Shown here: positions 42,664 to 52,225 of the stretch, piece after piece | How positions within the stretch are numbered: the stretch's first letter is position 1 | Layout of the letters: each line of letters opens with the position of its first letter | Source of the DNA: Lachnospiraceae bacterium AC3007 | Lineage (GTDB): Bacteria; Bacillota; Clostridia; Lachnospirales; Lachnospiraceae | Length of the DNA: 64,000 bases | Reading direction: 5' to 3' | Assembly (NCBI GenBank): GCA_000621405.1 | Contig: JHYK01000010.1 | Coordinates: 1 to 64,000 of the forward strand | Notes under the pieces: model-generated | The model's input: the letters and a program-made list of their open reading frames with translations, nothing else | Databases searched by the model: none | What the model was told of the DNA's origin: nothing | Position numbers and translations under genes: made by a program

Positions 42664-44178
42664 ATGCAAGGAACATTCTGGGCTCTGGTGCCCGCATTAG
42701 TTGCCATCCTGCTCGCTCTTATCACCAAGGAGGTGTACAGTTCACTCTTTGTCGGTATTATCGTGGGCGGACTTTTTTATTCCGGCTTCAGCTTTGAAGG
42801 AGCCATAACCCATATCTTCATTGACGGATTCATAGCGGCTCTGTCCGATCCGTACAATGTCGGTATTCTCCTGTTCCTCGTATTTCTGGGAATAATCGTA
42901 GCCATGATGAATAAGGCCGGAGGCTCTGCGGCTTTCGGAAGATGGGCATCCGAGCATATCAAGACAAGAGTCGGAGCCCAGCTTGCGACAGTCCTTCTGG
43001 GATGCCTCATATTCATCGATGATTACTTCAACTGTCTTACAGTCGGATCGGTCATGAGACCCGTGACCGACACTCATAAGGTATCGAGAGCGAAGCTTGC
43101 CTATCTCATAGATGCCACGGCAGCGCCTGTATGCATCATCGCACCGGTTTCATCCTGGGCTGCAGCAGTATCGGCATTTGCTCCCGAGGATACCAACGGA
43201 CTCATGCTTTTTGTAAAAGCTATCCCTTTTAACTATTATGCACTGCTCACGATAATAATGATGGTGGGCATCACCATAGTTAAGGCCGATTACGGTCCGA
43301 TGGCTCTCCACGAGAAGAATGCCGCTAACGGAGATCTTTTCACCGTAGAGCACAAAGCCGAGGAAGGCAGTAAGGATGTCAATGAGAACGGCAAGGTCAT
43401 AGACCTTGTGCTTCCTGTCGTGTTGCTCATAATCGCCTGTGTCATAGGCATGATCTATTCGGGAGGATTCTTTGAGGGAGAGAGCTTCATCGATTCCTTT
43501 GCCAATTCGGATGCTTCTGTGGGACTCGTGCTTGGATCCTTCTGCGCGCTGTTCCTTATGGTTGTCTTCTATATCATTCGCGGAGTGCTTCCTTTTAAGA
43601 AGAGCATGACCTGTATCACCGAGGGCTTCACGGCCATGGTTCCTGCGATCTGTATCCTGACTCTTGCATGGACATTGAAGATCATGACAGATTCACTCGG
43701 CGCCAAGGAGTATGTTGCCGGAGTAGTTGAAAATGCCGCTGGTTCTCTGCTGAATTTCCTTCCGGCTATCGTCTTCCTTGTGGCATGCTTCCTTGCTTTT
43801 GCATCGGGCACATCCTGGGGTACATTCGGCATACTGATACCCATATGTATAGCTGTATTCCCTCTTACCAGCGGCAATACGCTCTCCATCATATGTGTCT
43901 CGGCCTGCATGGCAGGAGCTGTCTGCGGAGATCACTGCTCTCCCATATCCGACACGACTATAATGTCCAGCGCCGGAGCTCAGTGTGACCATGTGGCGCA
44001 TGTATCGACCCAGCTTCCCTATGCCGTGACGGTGGCTGCCGTGTCGTTTGTCACATATGTAGTCGCGGGCTTTTCAAGGAATGCGATCGTTTCTCTTATC
44101 GTCGGCATAGTGCTGACACTGGCTGTCATCTACTTTGCAAAGTATATGACGAAGTCCTCCGGGGAGGGCAAAGCCTGA
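42664..44178 (+). CDS. Na+/H+ antiporter NhaC family protein
   Basis: The 504-residue polytopic membrane protein has about eleven to twelve helices. Family-typical parts are ALLTKEVYSSLFVGI-like sequence near the N-terminus (LALITKEVYSSLF), GCLIFIDDYFNCLTVGSVMRP with the buried acidic pair, PVCIIAPVSSWAA, FASGTSWGTFGILIPI and GDHCSPISDTTIMSS. Relatives exchange sodium for protons or transport amino and hydroxy acids, so the substrate is not certain. AAGGAGGATCAAA precedes the ATG. Confidence 0.87.
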   Translation: MQGTFWALVPALVAILLALITKEVYSSLFVGIIVGGLFYSGFSFEGAITHIFIDGFIAALSDPYNVGILLFLVFLGIIVAMMNKAGGSAAFGRWASEHIKTRVGAQLATVLLGCLIFIDDYFNCLTVGSVMRPVTDTHKVSRAKLAYLIDATAAPVCIIAPVSSWAAAVSAFAPEDTNGLMLFVKAIPFNYYALLTIIMMVGITIVKADYGPMALHEKNAANGDLFTVEHKAEEGSKDVNENGKVIDLVLPVVLLIIACVIGMIYSGGFFEGESFIDSFANSDASVGLVLGSFCALFLMVVFYIIRGVLPFKKSMTCITEGFTAMVPAICILTLAWTLKIMTDSLGAKEYVAGVVENAAGSLLNFLPAIVFLVACFLAFASGTSWGTFGILIPICIAVFPLTSGNTLSIICVSACMAGAVCGDHCSPISDTTIMSSAGAQCDHVAHVSTQLPYAVTVAAVSFVTYVVAGFSRNAIVSLIVGIVLTLAVIYFAKYMTKSSGEGKA

Positions 44179-44199
44179 AGCAAAGATAAGCGCAGGTAT

Positions 44200-44228
44200 T
44201 TGACAGAATACTGTCACTGTGTTATTTT
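44200..44228 (+). promoter_or_regulatory. Promoter of the rimP-nusA-infB operon
   Basis: A perfect TTGACA (44200-44205), a 17-bp spacer and TATTTT (44223-44228). The start near 44235 leaves the hairpin at 44242 in the leader of the operon. Confidence 0.6.
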
Positions 44229-44241
44229 AAGTAGCGTAGTT

Positions 44242-44272
44242 GGAGGTGGCCTTTACGAGGCCACCTTTATCA
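44242..44272 (+). terminator. Terminator-like hairpin in the rimP-nusA leader
   Basis: AGGTGGCCT (44244-44252) pairs perfectly with AGGCCACCT (44258-44266), followed by a short TTTAT tract. It lies 64 bp after nhaC, so it could terminate that gene. Because the predicted operon promoter is upstream of it, it could also attenuate the nusA operon. Confidence 0.6.
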
Positions 44273-44291
44273 TTGTAGAAAAGAGGGTGCG

Positions 44292-44591
44292 ATGAAGGGA
44301 GATCAGGACGCCAAAGTCATAGCGGAGAGATTTGAAAAGCTTCTGCTGCCCATCCTGAAGGAAAAGGAATTCCATCTTTTACGGACGGAATACTGTAAGG
44401 AGAGCGGTAACTGGTTCTTGAGGGCTTTCATAGACCGTGATGACGGGGCTGACATATCCATCAATGACTGTACACAGGTCTCGAGGATCGTCAGCAAAAA
44501 GCTTGATAAGGATGACTTCATAGATGATGAATACACCCTTGAGGTCTGTTCAAAAGGATTCATGGATGATCCGTCCACGGATGACGGATAA
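44292..44591 (+). CDS. rimP: Ribosome maturation factor RimP, lacking the C-terminal domain
   Basis: The 99-residue protein contains the N-terminal alpha/beta domain of RimP (FHLLRTEYCKESGNWFLRAF, DISINDCTQVSRIVSKKLD) up to YTLEVCSKG. In normal RimP the matching YTLEVSSPG is followed by an SH3-like domain of about 60 residues. Here the protein ends after a short acidic MDDPSTDDG tail, and only 56 bp separate it from nusA, so the missing domain is not encoded in another frame. RimP binds the free 30S subunit during assembly. Position before nusA supports the identity. Function may be altered or lost. Confidence 0.8.
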   Translation: MKGDQDAKVIAERFEKLLLPILKEKEFHLLRTEYCKESGNWFLRAFIDRDDGADISINDCTQVSRIVSKKLDKDDFIDDEYTLEVCSKGFMDDPSTDDG

Positions 44592-44647
44592 GGATGAAGC
44601 AGCAGTCGGTGATTAGCACACATTAGTTTTCAGGAGGAAACGGGAAA

Positions 44648-45883
44648 ATGAACACAGAATTGATCGAGGCTATAGATTTACTCGAGAGGGAAAAGGAGAT
44701 AAGCCGCGATACCCTTTTTGAGGCGATAGAGAATTCTCTGATGATCGCCTGCCGCAACAACTTCGGCAAGGCCGACAATATTCATATCACCATGGATCAC
44801 GAGACCTGTGAATACGAGGTCTATGCTGAGAAGACGGTCGTAGAGGAGGTCGAGGACAAGAGCCTTGAGATAAGCCTTGAGGATGCAAAAAAGGAGAATC
44901 CCGACGCCAAGGTCGGAGATACGATCCGCATAGATATCAACTCAAAGGAATTTGGCCGTATCGCCACTCAGAACGCAAAGAATGCGATACTGCAGAAGAT
45001 AAGAGAAGAGGAGAGGAACTCCGTATATGACAGATTCTCAGGCCTTACACGTGATGTCGTGACAGGCATAGTCCAGAGGGTCAGCGGAAGGAGCATAAGC
45101 ATCAACCTTGGAAAAGCAGATGCGATACTTACCGAGAGTGAGCAGGTGCGCGGCGAGATCTTACGTCCCACAGACAGAGTAAAGGTATATATCCTTGACG
45201 TGAGACATACACCGAAGGGACCCAGGATCACCGTGAGCCGTACTCATCCAGAGCTTGTCAAAAAGCTTTTCGAGTCCGAGGTCGCCGAGGTACGCGACGG
45301 CACAGTCGAGATCAGGAGCATATCCAGAGAAGCAGGAAGCAGGACAAAGATCGCGGTATACAGCAATGACCCCGATGTGGATGCAGTCGGAGCCTGCGTC
45401 GGAATGAACGGAAACCGCGTCAACGCCGTGGTATCCGAGCTCGGCGGAGAGAAGATCGATATAGTGAACTGGGATGAGAACCCCGCATTATTCATAGAGA
45501 ATGCGCTTTCTCCTTCTCAGGTCATATCTGTAATAGTGGATCCCGATGAGAAGACGGCGAAGGTCGTGGTCCCTGATTTCCAGCTCTCACTTGCCATCGG
45601 CAAAGAGGGTCAGAATGCGAGACTTGCGGCGCGTCTTACCGGTTATAAGATCGACATCAAGTCTGAGACTCAGGCAAAGGATGCTCCCGGATTCAGGATG
45701 GAGGATTATCTCACCGACGAATATGAAGACGGTGAGTATGAAGAATACGAAGACGGTGAATATCAGGAGGAGCCCGTTACCGGTGAGGAAGCTGTTTTCG
45801 AAGAAACCGCCGATGCAGCAGAGGAGACTGAGGTCATAGAAGAGGCTCCTGCTGACGATGCCGGATCAGAGGCTGATGAGTGA
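44648..45883 (+). CDS. nusA: Transcription termination/antitermination factor NusA
   Basis: The 411-residue protein has the RNA-polymerase-binding N-terminal domain (to about residue 125), an S1 domain (DVVTGIVQRVSGRSISINLG), and two KH domains (VGACVGMNGNRVNAVVSELG and LAIGKEGQNARLAARLTGY). It ends in a long acidic tail of E, D and Y (about residues 355-411) that replaces the C-terminal repeats of proteobacterial NusA. It modulates pausing and termination. AGGAGGAAAC precedes the ATG. Confidence 0.96.
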   Translation: MNTELIEAIDLLEREKEISRDTLFEAIENSLMIACRNNFGKADNIHITMDHETCEYEVYAEKTVVEEVEDKSLEISLEDAKKENPDAKVGDTIRIDINSKEFGRIATQNAKNAILQKIREEERNSVYDRFSGLTRDVVTGIVQRVSGRSISINLGKADAILTESEQVRGEILRPTDRVKVYILDVRHTPKGPRITVSRTHPELVKKLFESEVAEVRDGTVEIRSISREAGSRTKIAVYSNDPDVDAVGACVGMNGNRVNAVVSELGGEKIDIVNWDENPALFIENALSPSQVISVIVDPDEKTAKVVVPDFQLSLAIGKEGQNARLAARLTGYKIDIKSETQAKDAPGFRMEDYLTDEYEDGEYEEYEDGEYQEEPVTGEEAVFEETADAAEETEVIEEAPADDAGSEADE

Positions 45884-46235
45884 GGGGATACCATCCGGGA
45901 TCTTATCCAGGATACTGTCCACACTGTCCCTTGCAATGAAGGCAGGGAGAGTCACATCAGGCGAGACCATAGTGCTTACGGACATCAAGCAGGGAAGATC
46001 AAAGCTTCTGCTGATAGCGGAAGATGCATCCGACGGCACTAAGAAGAAGTTCACAGATAAGAGCGGATCATATGATGTTCCGTGCTACATACTCGGTACG
46101 AAGGAAAGCATAGCGCACGCGATAGGAAAAGAAATGAGGTCTGTCGTATCAGTTAACGACAAAGGCTTTGCGGATACCATGATTTCCAGATTGGAGGAAG
46201 CAGATATCAATGGCGAACAACAAAAGAGTAAATGA
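45858..46235 (+). CDS. L7Ae-family K-turn-binding ribosomal protein (YlxQ-like)
   Basis: The 125-residue protein has the L7Ae/L30e fold ([58 protein letters not shown]). YlxQ is known to bind kink-turn RNA and regularly lies between nusA and infB. The ATG at 45858 is inside nusA. A second ATG at 45876 (MSEGIPSG) overlaps the nusA stop and is equally plausible. YlxR, normally between nusA and ylxQ, is absent. It overlaps infB by 26 bp. Confidence 0.82.
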   Translation: MPDQRLMSEGIPSGILSRILSTLSLAMKAGRVTSGETIVLTDIKQGRSKLLLIAEDASDGTKKKFTDKSGSYDVPCYILGTKESIAHAIGKEMRSVVSVNDKGFADTMISRLEEADINGEQQKSK

Positions 46236-49032
46236 CATCACGAAGGAGCTGACAGCAGAAGGTCTTAAGGTCACGAACAAGGACGTGATCGCTTTCCTTG
46301 ATGCATCAGGCATAGAGGGAAAGAAGCCGATGTCATCCGTAGAGGAGGATATCGAAAAGAAGATCAGGGACCACTTTGCAAAAAAAACTGCTCCCAAAGC
46401 GGCGGACGCAGCTAAGACAGCGACAGCGGCATCAAATGCGGCAGATACTGCAGCAGCCGGTGCGAAGAAGCCTGTGAAGACTGCGGCAAAGCCTGCCGAT
46501 CAGGCACAGGCAAAAGCAGCTGCCGATCAGACTCCGGCTAAGAGCGCGGCAAAGCCTGCAACAGAAGGGGCATCTGATAAGACTCCTTCCGAGCCTCCGA
46601 AGAAAAAGAAGAGGATAATCTTCACCGTCAATAACGGCAGTGACAGATACGGCTCCAACAGGCAGTCCGGCAATATAAGTTCCGGCCGCATACAGGGCGC
46701 CGGCGGATACAGGACAGGCATAGTCCGTCCCTCAGTGAAGCCTTCGCCTACACCCACGGCCAATATCATAAGGCCCGGCGATCAGCAGAATAAAAAGAAA
46801 TTTGTCCACAGAGAAGACGAGGCACCTGCCGTTAAGCCTGTGACCGGTGCGGCAACGGCTGAGTCCGCGGCTCCGTCCGGCACATCAAATGCTCCGGCGC
46901 GGGATGCACAGACTCCGGCAAGGACAGTTACAGGTCAGGACAGAAGGGCAGGCAGCACATATGAAAAAACTAATACGAACCGTCCGGAGGGTAGGAACAG
47001 CGCTTACGGTGCTGGCAGGTCTGATAGGCCTGGCACAGGTGATCATAGAGGCGCGCAAGGCGGCAGAGGGCCGGGTGCTAAAGCCCCAGCTTTTGGAAGG
47101 GATAAGCGCTTTGAAACAGCACCTGCTCCGGAAAAAGGAGGAAACAGAAGGAAGCAGCCTGACGTAAGGCGTAAGAAGGAAGAGTACCGCAGGGACGACG
47201 AGAAGGAGAACAAGAAGTTCAATCCCCACGGCTTCAAGAAGCCCACGCCTGTGGCAAAGCCCGAGGAAGAGGAGATCAAGGTCATCACGATCCCCGATAC
47301 CCTGACTATAAAAGAGCTTGCCGATCACATGAAGATGCAGCCTTCGGCTATCATTAAAAAGCTCTTCCTGTCGGGACAGATCGTTACTGTCAATTCCGAG
47401 CTTTCATACGAGGAGGCAGAGAATATAGCGGCTGATTACGATATCCTCTGCGAGCAGGAGAAGACCGTCGACGTAATAGCGGAACTCCTGAAAGAGGATC
47501 CTGAGGATGAGAGCAGGATGGAGAAGAGACCTCCCGTGGTCTGCGTCATGGGACATGTCGATCACGGTAAGACTTCACTTCTTGATTACATCCGGAAGGC
47601 TCATGTAACAGACAAGGAAGCAGGCGGCATCACACAGGCCATAGGAGCATATACCGTTAATATCAACGGAAGCACCATAACCTTCCTTGATACTCCCGGA
47701 CATGAAGCATTCACGGCCATGCGTATGAGGGGAGCCAACGCCACGGATATAGTCATCCTTGTGGTTGCGGCGGATGACGGAGTCATGCCCCAGACCGTTG
47801 AGGCCATCAACCATGCCAAGGCGGCAGGGGTCGAGATAATAGTGGCAGTCAATAAGATCGATAAGCCCAGCGCAAATATCGACAGGGTCAAGCAGGAACT
47901 GTCGGAGTATGAGCTCATCTCCGAGGACTGGGGAGGATCCACGACATTCGTGCCTGTATCCGCAAAGTCCGGTCAGGGCATAGATGAGTTGCTGGAGATG
48001 ATACTGCTTCAGGCTGATGTCATGGAGCTTAAGGCCAATCCGAGACGTCAGGCCCGCGGCATGGTGATCGAGGCAGAGCTTGATAAGGGCAGAGGCGCAG
48101 TGGCCACCGTTCTCGTACAGAAGGGAACACTGCACGTAGGTGATTTTGTAGCCTGCGGTATGAGTCACGGAAGAGTCAGGGCCATGATCGATGACAAGGG
48201 CAGGAGAGTCAAGGAGGCAGGACCTTCCATGCCTGTCGAGATCCTTGGACTTGATGAGGTTCCCGAAGCAGGAGAGATATTCGTGTCTCCGGATACCGAA
48301 AAAGAAGCTCAGGAATTTGCCAAGACCTACAACGAGCAGCATAAGAAGGAGCTTCTGTCAGAGACCAGGAAGAAGTCGGTCAGCCTTGATGATATCTATG
48401 ATCAGATCAAGGAAGGCGATCTGAAGGAGTTCAACATCATAATAAAGGCAGACGTTCAGGGATCTGTGGAAGCTTTGAAGACATCGCTTCTGAAACTTAC
48501 AAACGAGGAGATAGCCGTCAAGGTGATCCACGGAGGCGTCGGAGCGATCAACGAGTCAGATGTGGTGCTTGCATCGGCATCGAATGCCATAATCATAGGC
48601 TTCAACGTGCGTCCGGATAATACCGCGAAGCAGATAGCCGAGTCCGAGAATGTGGACATACATCTCTACAAGGTCATCTATCAGGCGATAGAGGATGTGG
48701 AAGCTGCCATGAAGGGCATGCTGGGACCTGTATACGAGGAGAAGATCATAGGACACGGAGAGATAAGACAGGTCTTCAAGGCATCCGGAATAGGCAAGAT
48801 CGCAGGCTCCTATGTGACAGACGGAATAGTCGAAAAGGGCTGCACTGTCAAGGTAACGAGAGGAGACGAGACACTCTTCGACGGACCTCTTGCTTCACTG
48901 AAGCGCTTCAAGGATGATGTGAAGGAAGTAAGGGAAGGCTTCGAGTGCGGACTTGTGTTTGACGGATTTGATGATGTGGAAGAAGGAGATCTGCTGGAGT
49001 TCCATAAGCAGGTCGAGGTCGAGCGGGAGTAA
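46210..49032 (+). CDS. infB: Translation initiation factor IF-2
   Basis: The 940-residue GTPase positions initiator tRNA on the 30S subunit. The N-terminus has a helical IF2N module ([19 protein letters not shown]), followed by about 300 residues of disordered Ala/Lys/Pro then Arg/Gly-rich sequence. A second IF2N module ([20 protein letters not shown]) leads into the G domain with [23 protein letters not shown] and NKIDKP. The C-terminal domains end at [14 protein letters not shown]. The length is large because of the linker. An internal start could make a shorter form, as in other bacteria. Confidence 0.96.
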   Translation: MANNKRVNDITKELTAEGLKVTNKDVIAFLDASGIEGKKPMSSVEEDIEKKIRDHFAKKTAPKAADAAKTATAASNAADTAAAGAKKPVKTAAKPADQAQAKAAADQTPAKSAAKPATEGASDKTPSEPPKKKKRIIFTVNNGSDRYGSNRQSGNISSGRIQGAGGYRTGIVRPSVKPSPTPTANIIRPGDQQNKKKFVHREDEAPAVKPVTGAATAESAAPSGTSNAPARDAQTPARTVTGQDRRAGSTYEKTNTNRPEGRNSAYGAGRSDRPGTGDHRGAQGGRGPGAKAPAFGRDKRFETAPAPEKGGNRRKQPDVRRKKEEYRRDDEKENKKFNPHGFKKPTPVAKPEEEEIKVITIPDTLTIKELADHMKMQPSAIIKKLFLSGQIVTVNSELSYEEAENIAADYDILCEQEKTVDVIAELLKEDPEDESRMEKRPPVVCVMGHVDHGKTSLLDYIRKAHVTDKEAGGITQAIGAYTVNINGSTITFLDTPGHEAFTAMRMRGANATDIVILVVAADDGVMPQTVEAINHAKAAGVEIIVAVNKIDKPSANIDRVKQELSEYELISEDWGGSTTFVPVSAKSGQGIDELLEMILLQADVMELKANPRRQARGMVIEAELDKGRGAVATVLVQKGTLHVGDFVACGMSHGRVRAMIDDKGRRVKEAGPSMPVEILGLDEVPEAGEIFVSPDTEKEAQEFAKTYNEQHKKELLSETRKKSVSLDDIYDQIKEGDLKEFNIIIKADVQGSVEALKTSLLKLTNEEIAVKVIHGGVGAINESDVVLASASNAIIIGFNVRPDNTAKQIAESENVDIHLYKVIYQAIEDVEAAMKGMLGPVYEEKIIGHGEIRQVFKASGIGKIAGSYVTDGIVEKGCTVKVTRGDETLFDGPLASLKRFKDDVKEVREGFECGLVFDGFDDVEEGDLLEFHKQVEVERE

Positions 49033-49035
49033 GTC

Positions 49036-49407
49036 TTGAAAAAGAACAGTACAAAGAACAACAGGATAAATGCTGAAGTGATGAGGGCGCTGTCCTCGAT
49101 CATACGCACGGTGAAGGATCCGAGAGTGGATCCCATGACGTCCGTGACGGATGTGATAGTGGCGCCTGATCTGAAGACATGCAAGGCCTATGTATCCGTG
49201 CTGTCGGATGACGGCGAGGAGACCATAGCCGGACTTACGAGCGCGGAGGGGTATATAAGGAGAGAGCTTGCAAGAGAAGTGAACCTCAGATACACCCCCG
49301 AGATCAGATTTCTGCTTGACACATCCATCAGCTACGGCGTGGATATGTCTAAGAAGATAGAAGAAGTGATGGCTGCTGATGAAGCGGCCAGGGAGGCCAG
49401 AGGATAA
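49036..49407 (+). CDS. rbfA: Ribosome-binding factor A
   Basis: The 123-residue KH-fold protein aids 16S rRNA 5'-end maturation and cold adaptation. It begins KKNSTKNNRINAEVMRALSS and has VKDPRVDPMTSVTDVIVAPD, then KAYVSVLSDD and LRYTPEIRFLLDTSISYG. The TTG start at 49036 is 3 bp after infB and is preceded by GAGCGGGAG. No ATG fits near the family N-terminus. Confidence 0.92.
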   Translation: MKKNSTKNNRINAEVMRALSSIIRTVKDPRVDPMTSVTDVIVAPDLKTCKAYVSVLSDDGEETIAGLTSAEGYIRRELAREVNLRYTPEIRFLLDTSISYGVDMSKKIEEVMAADEAAREARG

Positions 49408-49409
49408 GC

Positions 49410-50387
49410 ATGATAGATCTTATCAGTATGTGCAAAGACAGGAAAAGCATAGCCATAGGGTCGCATTTAAGACCCGACGGTGATGCGATCGGTTCGTCAC
49501 TGGGGCTTGGAACTTTTCTGAAAAAAAGATTCCCGGAAATAAAGACGGATGTATATCTGCTGGATCCTAATCCCGAGTTTTCTTTCCTTCCGGGTTACGA
49601 TGATATTAAGACCGAACCCTCCGATGAGGCATATGATCTCTTCATAGCGCTAGATCTCGGAGACAGGGAGAGGCTCGGAAGAAACGCAAAGGTCATGGAC
49701 AATGCCGCGGAGAGGATCTGCATAGACCATCATCTGGGATACAAGGGCATAGCGGATGAGGCGCACTCTTATATCGTGCCGGATGCAAGTTCCACAGCGG
49801 AGCTTGTATATGACGTGATAGGAGGCGATTCCATCGATAAAGACACCGCTGTCTGCATCTATACCGGCATCATATGTGATACCGGAGTGTTCCAGTATTC
49901 CAATACTTCTCCAAAGACCATGGAGAAGGCAGGGCACCTTATGAGCTTTGGCTTCGATCACTCCAAGGTGGTCGAAAAAGCATTTTTCGAGAAGAACTAC
50001 AGACAGACGCTTCTCCTCGGCAGAGCGCTTCTTGAGAGCATACTGATGATGGACAAGAAGGTCATAGTATCTGTCATCACCCAGAGGACATTGAGATTCT
50101 ATAACGCTACGTCAAAGGACCTCGAGGGCATAGTCAGCCAGATGAAGCATACCGAGGGAGTGGATGTCGCGGTATTCATGCATGAGACTGTGACGGGAGA
50201 GTTCAAGGTCTCGCTGAGGTCAAATGAGAATATAGATGTCGAAAAGATCGCAGCCAAACTTGGCGGCGGCGGGCATGAGAGAGCTTCGGGCCTTACCATG
50301 ACCGGAAGTTATTATGATGTCATCAATAACGTGACAGCAGAGATAGAAAAGCAGTACAAAGAAGCAGAGGGATCCGGGGAGGACTGA
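49410..50387 (+). CDS. nrnA: DHH-family phosphoesterase NrnA (oligoribonuclease / pAp phosphatase)
   Basis: The 325-residue enzyme has the DHH motifs HLRPDGDAIGSSLGL, FIALDLGDRERLG and CIDHHLGYKG binding two metals, and the DHHA1 substrate domain ending GGGGHERASG. NrnA degrades short RNA oligonucleotides and dephosphorylates pAp. Some relatives cleave c-di-AMP or pGpG. It starts 2 bp after rbfA, the usual Firmicute order. Confidence 0.9.
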   Translation: MIDLISMCKDRKSIAIGSHLRPDGDAIGSSLGLGTFLKKRFPEIKTDVYLLDPNPEFSFLPGYDDIKTEPSDEAYDLFIALDLGDRERLGRNAKVMDNAAERICIDHHLGYKGIADEAHSYIVPDASSTAELVYDVIGGDSIDKDTAVCIYTGIICDTGVFQYSNTSPKTMEKAGHLMSFGFDHSKVVEKAFFEKNYRQTLLLGRALLESILMMDKKVIVSVITQRTLRFYNATSKDLEGIVSQMKHTEGVDVAVFMHETVTGEFKVSLRSNENIDVEKIAAKLGGGGHERASGLTMTGSYYDVINNVTAEIEKQYKEAEGSGED

Positions 50388-50414
50388 TGATCTTTCCCGG
50401 TTTTATACAGTATC

Positions 50415-51338
50415 TTGACCCAGGCAGATAAAGGTATGGCGGCAGGACAGTTGAGCGGTGTGCTTCCGGTTATGAAGGAGAGAGGTTATACCTCGAATGA
50501 TGTGGTGTCCCGCTTAAGAGGGATTCTGCACATGAAGAAGATCGGCCACACCGGTACGCTGGATCCCGAAGCAACGGGCGTGCTCCCTGTTTGTCTGGGA
50601 CGCGCGACAAAGATAGCAGGATATCTTACGGATACAGATAAAACATACAGATGTGTCATGAGACTCGGGATCACTACAGACACCGAGGATATGACGGGCA
50701 GCGTGACGGGAATATCCGACACGTCGGGCATGGATGATGAAAAGATCCGGCAGGCTCTTTTATCCTTTATCGGAGAATACGATCAGATACCGCCGATGTA
50801 TTCCGCAAAAAAGGTCGGAGGAAAGAAACTCTACGAGCTTGCGCGTGAAGGGATCACGATCGAAAGAAAGCCCTCCCGGGTCAGGATAGAGAGTATCACA
50901 GATATCAGCACAGACATCAGTGAAGACGGCATGCTGACAACTTTTACTGTCGAATGCTCAAAGGGAACCTATATCAGGTCGCTCTGCCGGGATGTCGGAG
51001 AGAAGCTCGGATGCGGAGCTTCGATGCAAAGCCTTGTAAGGACCAGGGCCTGCGGCATATCAATTGATGACTGTATGACTCTTGATGAGATCGAAAAGCT
51101 TGCGCATGATCCGCTCTGGCAGGGATCTTCCGTCATCCCCGCTGAGCACTTCTTTTTGGATCTTGCGGATATCACAGTGAGCGGTACGGACGAAAAGTTT
51201 GTGAAAAACGGCAATAAGCTTAAGGTCAGGGGACTTGCGCGCGGTCGTTACAGGGTATATCTTTCGGACGGGACCTTTGCCGCACTGTATGATGTGGATG
51301 GAGAAGAGGCAAGACTTTGCAGATTGTTTCTGGAATAG
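50415..51338 (+). CDS. truB: tRNA pseudouridine-55 synthase TruB
   Basis: The protein of about 300 residues makes pseudouridine 55 in the T loop of tRNAs. The catalytic aspartate is in KIGHTGTLDPEATGVLPV. YSAKKVGGKKLYELAREG and CSKGTYIRSLCRDVGEKL are also present, with a small C-terminal PUA-like domain. The start is unclear: TTG 50415 has no ribosome site, and ATG 50436 has AAAGG only 1 bp upstream. The family core begins near residue 15. It overlaps ribF by 22 bp. Confidence 0.92.
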   Translation: MTQADKGMAAGQLSGVLPVMKERGYTSNDVVSRLRGILHMKKIGHTGTLDPEATGVLPVCLGRATKIAGYLTDTDKTYRCVMRLGITTDTEDMTGSVTGISDTSGMDDEKIRQALLSFIGEYDQIPPMYSAKKVGGKKLYELAREGITIERKPSRVRIESITDISTDISEDGMLTTFTVECSKGTYIRSLCRDVGEKLGCGASMQSLVRTRACGISIDDCMTLDEIEKLAHDPLWQGSSVIPAEHFFLDLADITVSGTDEKFVKNGNKLKVRGLARGRYRVYLSDGTFAALYDVDGEEARLCRLFLE

Positions 51339-52225
51339 AAGAAGGCACAAAGACCGCGGTAGCCATCGGCAAGTTTGACGGTGTGCACTCAGGTCATAAA
51401 AAACTTATAGACGAGATAATGTCGTACAGGGACCGTGGTTTTAGATCGCTTGTCTTTACTTTTGAAAGCCCGGTCGGAGATTTCTTTACCGGGGAGAAGA
51501 GCAGATCTCTGACCCCCAACAGCGAAAAGATACGTCTTCTGGATGAAGCGGGCGTTGATTTTCTTTACATGATGCCCGTGAAATCGGAGACCGTCTCCTG
51601 CGATCCGGAGCGGTTTGTAAGGGACATACTTGTATCCCGGCTTAATGCCGGCGTCATAGCAGCAGGTTCGGATCTCTCCTTCGGAGACAGGGGAGCCGGA
51701 GACATGTCTCTCCTGAAGAGTCTTTCGAAGGAAGGCGGCGGAGATCTTCCGTATACTGTATCCGAGATAGAAAAGGTAAGGTATAAGGGAGAGGATATAA
51801 GCTCTACACTTGTGCGTGACGCTGTATGCAGAGGAGACATGGAAAGAGTGGCTGACATGCTCGGCAGACCCTATGCCATAGAGCAGACTGTCGTCCACGG
51901 AGATCATCTTGGCAAGAGCATCGGCATGCCGACTGCGAATCAGATACCTCCCGACGATAAGCTCCTGCCTCCTTACGGAGTGTATGCAAGCACTGTATAT
52001 ACCCGGGAAGGAGTATTCCGCGGGATCACCAATATAGGCGTGAAGCCCACGGTGCATGACAGTGAGACCGTGTCCGCCGAGACGCATATATTCGACTTTG
52101 ACTGGGATATATATGGAGAGAGCATACGTGTAGGCCTTAAGCGGTTCATAAGGCGCGAGATGCGCTTTCCCGACATAGAGGCACTGAAAAAGCAGATGGA
52201 AAAAGATATCATGGAGGCAAAATGA
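51317..52225 (+). CDS. ribF: Bifunctional riboflavin kinase / FAD synthetase RibF
   Basis: The 302-residue enzyme phosphorylates riboflavin to FMN and adenylylates it to FAD. The N-terminal nucleotidyltransferase domain has GKFDGVHSGHKKLI and RFVRDILVSRL. The C-terminal flavokinase domain has GKSIGMPTANQIP and GITNIGVKPTVHD. It starts with TTG at 51317, inside truB, after AGAAGAGGCAAG. It overlaps the following gene by 4 bp. Confidence 0.93.
   Translation: MQIVSGIEEGTKTAVAIGKFDGVHSGHKKLIDEIMSYRDRGFRSLVFTFESPVGDFFTGEKSRSLTPNSEKIRLLDEAGVDFLYMMPVKSETVSCDPERFVRDILVSRLNAGVIAAGSDLSFGDRGAGDMSLLKSLSKEGGGDLPYTVSEIEKVRYKGEDISSTLVRDAVCRGDMERVADMLGRPYAIEQTVVHGDHLGKSIGMPTANQIPPDDKLLPPYGVYASTVYTREGVFRGITNIGVKPTVHDSETVSAETHIFDFDWDIYGESIRVGLKRFIRREMRFPDIEALKKQMEKDIMEAK

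Noticed and set aside
46885-47328. Open frames in both strands over the IF-2 linker suggesting a nested gene
   Set aside because: The Arg/Gly/Ala-rich linker gives long shadow frames. None has a start context or protein-like pattern.
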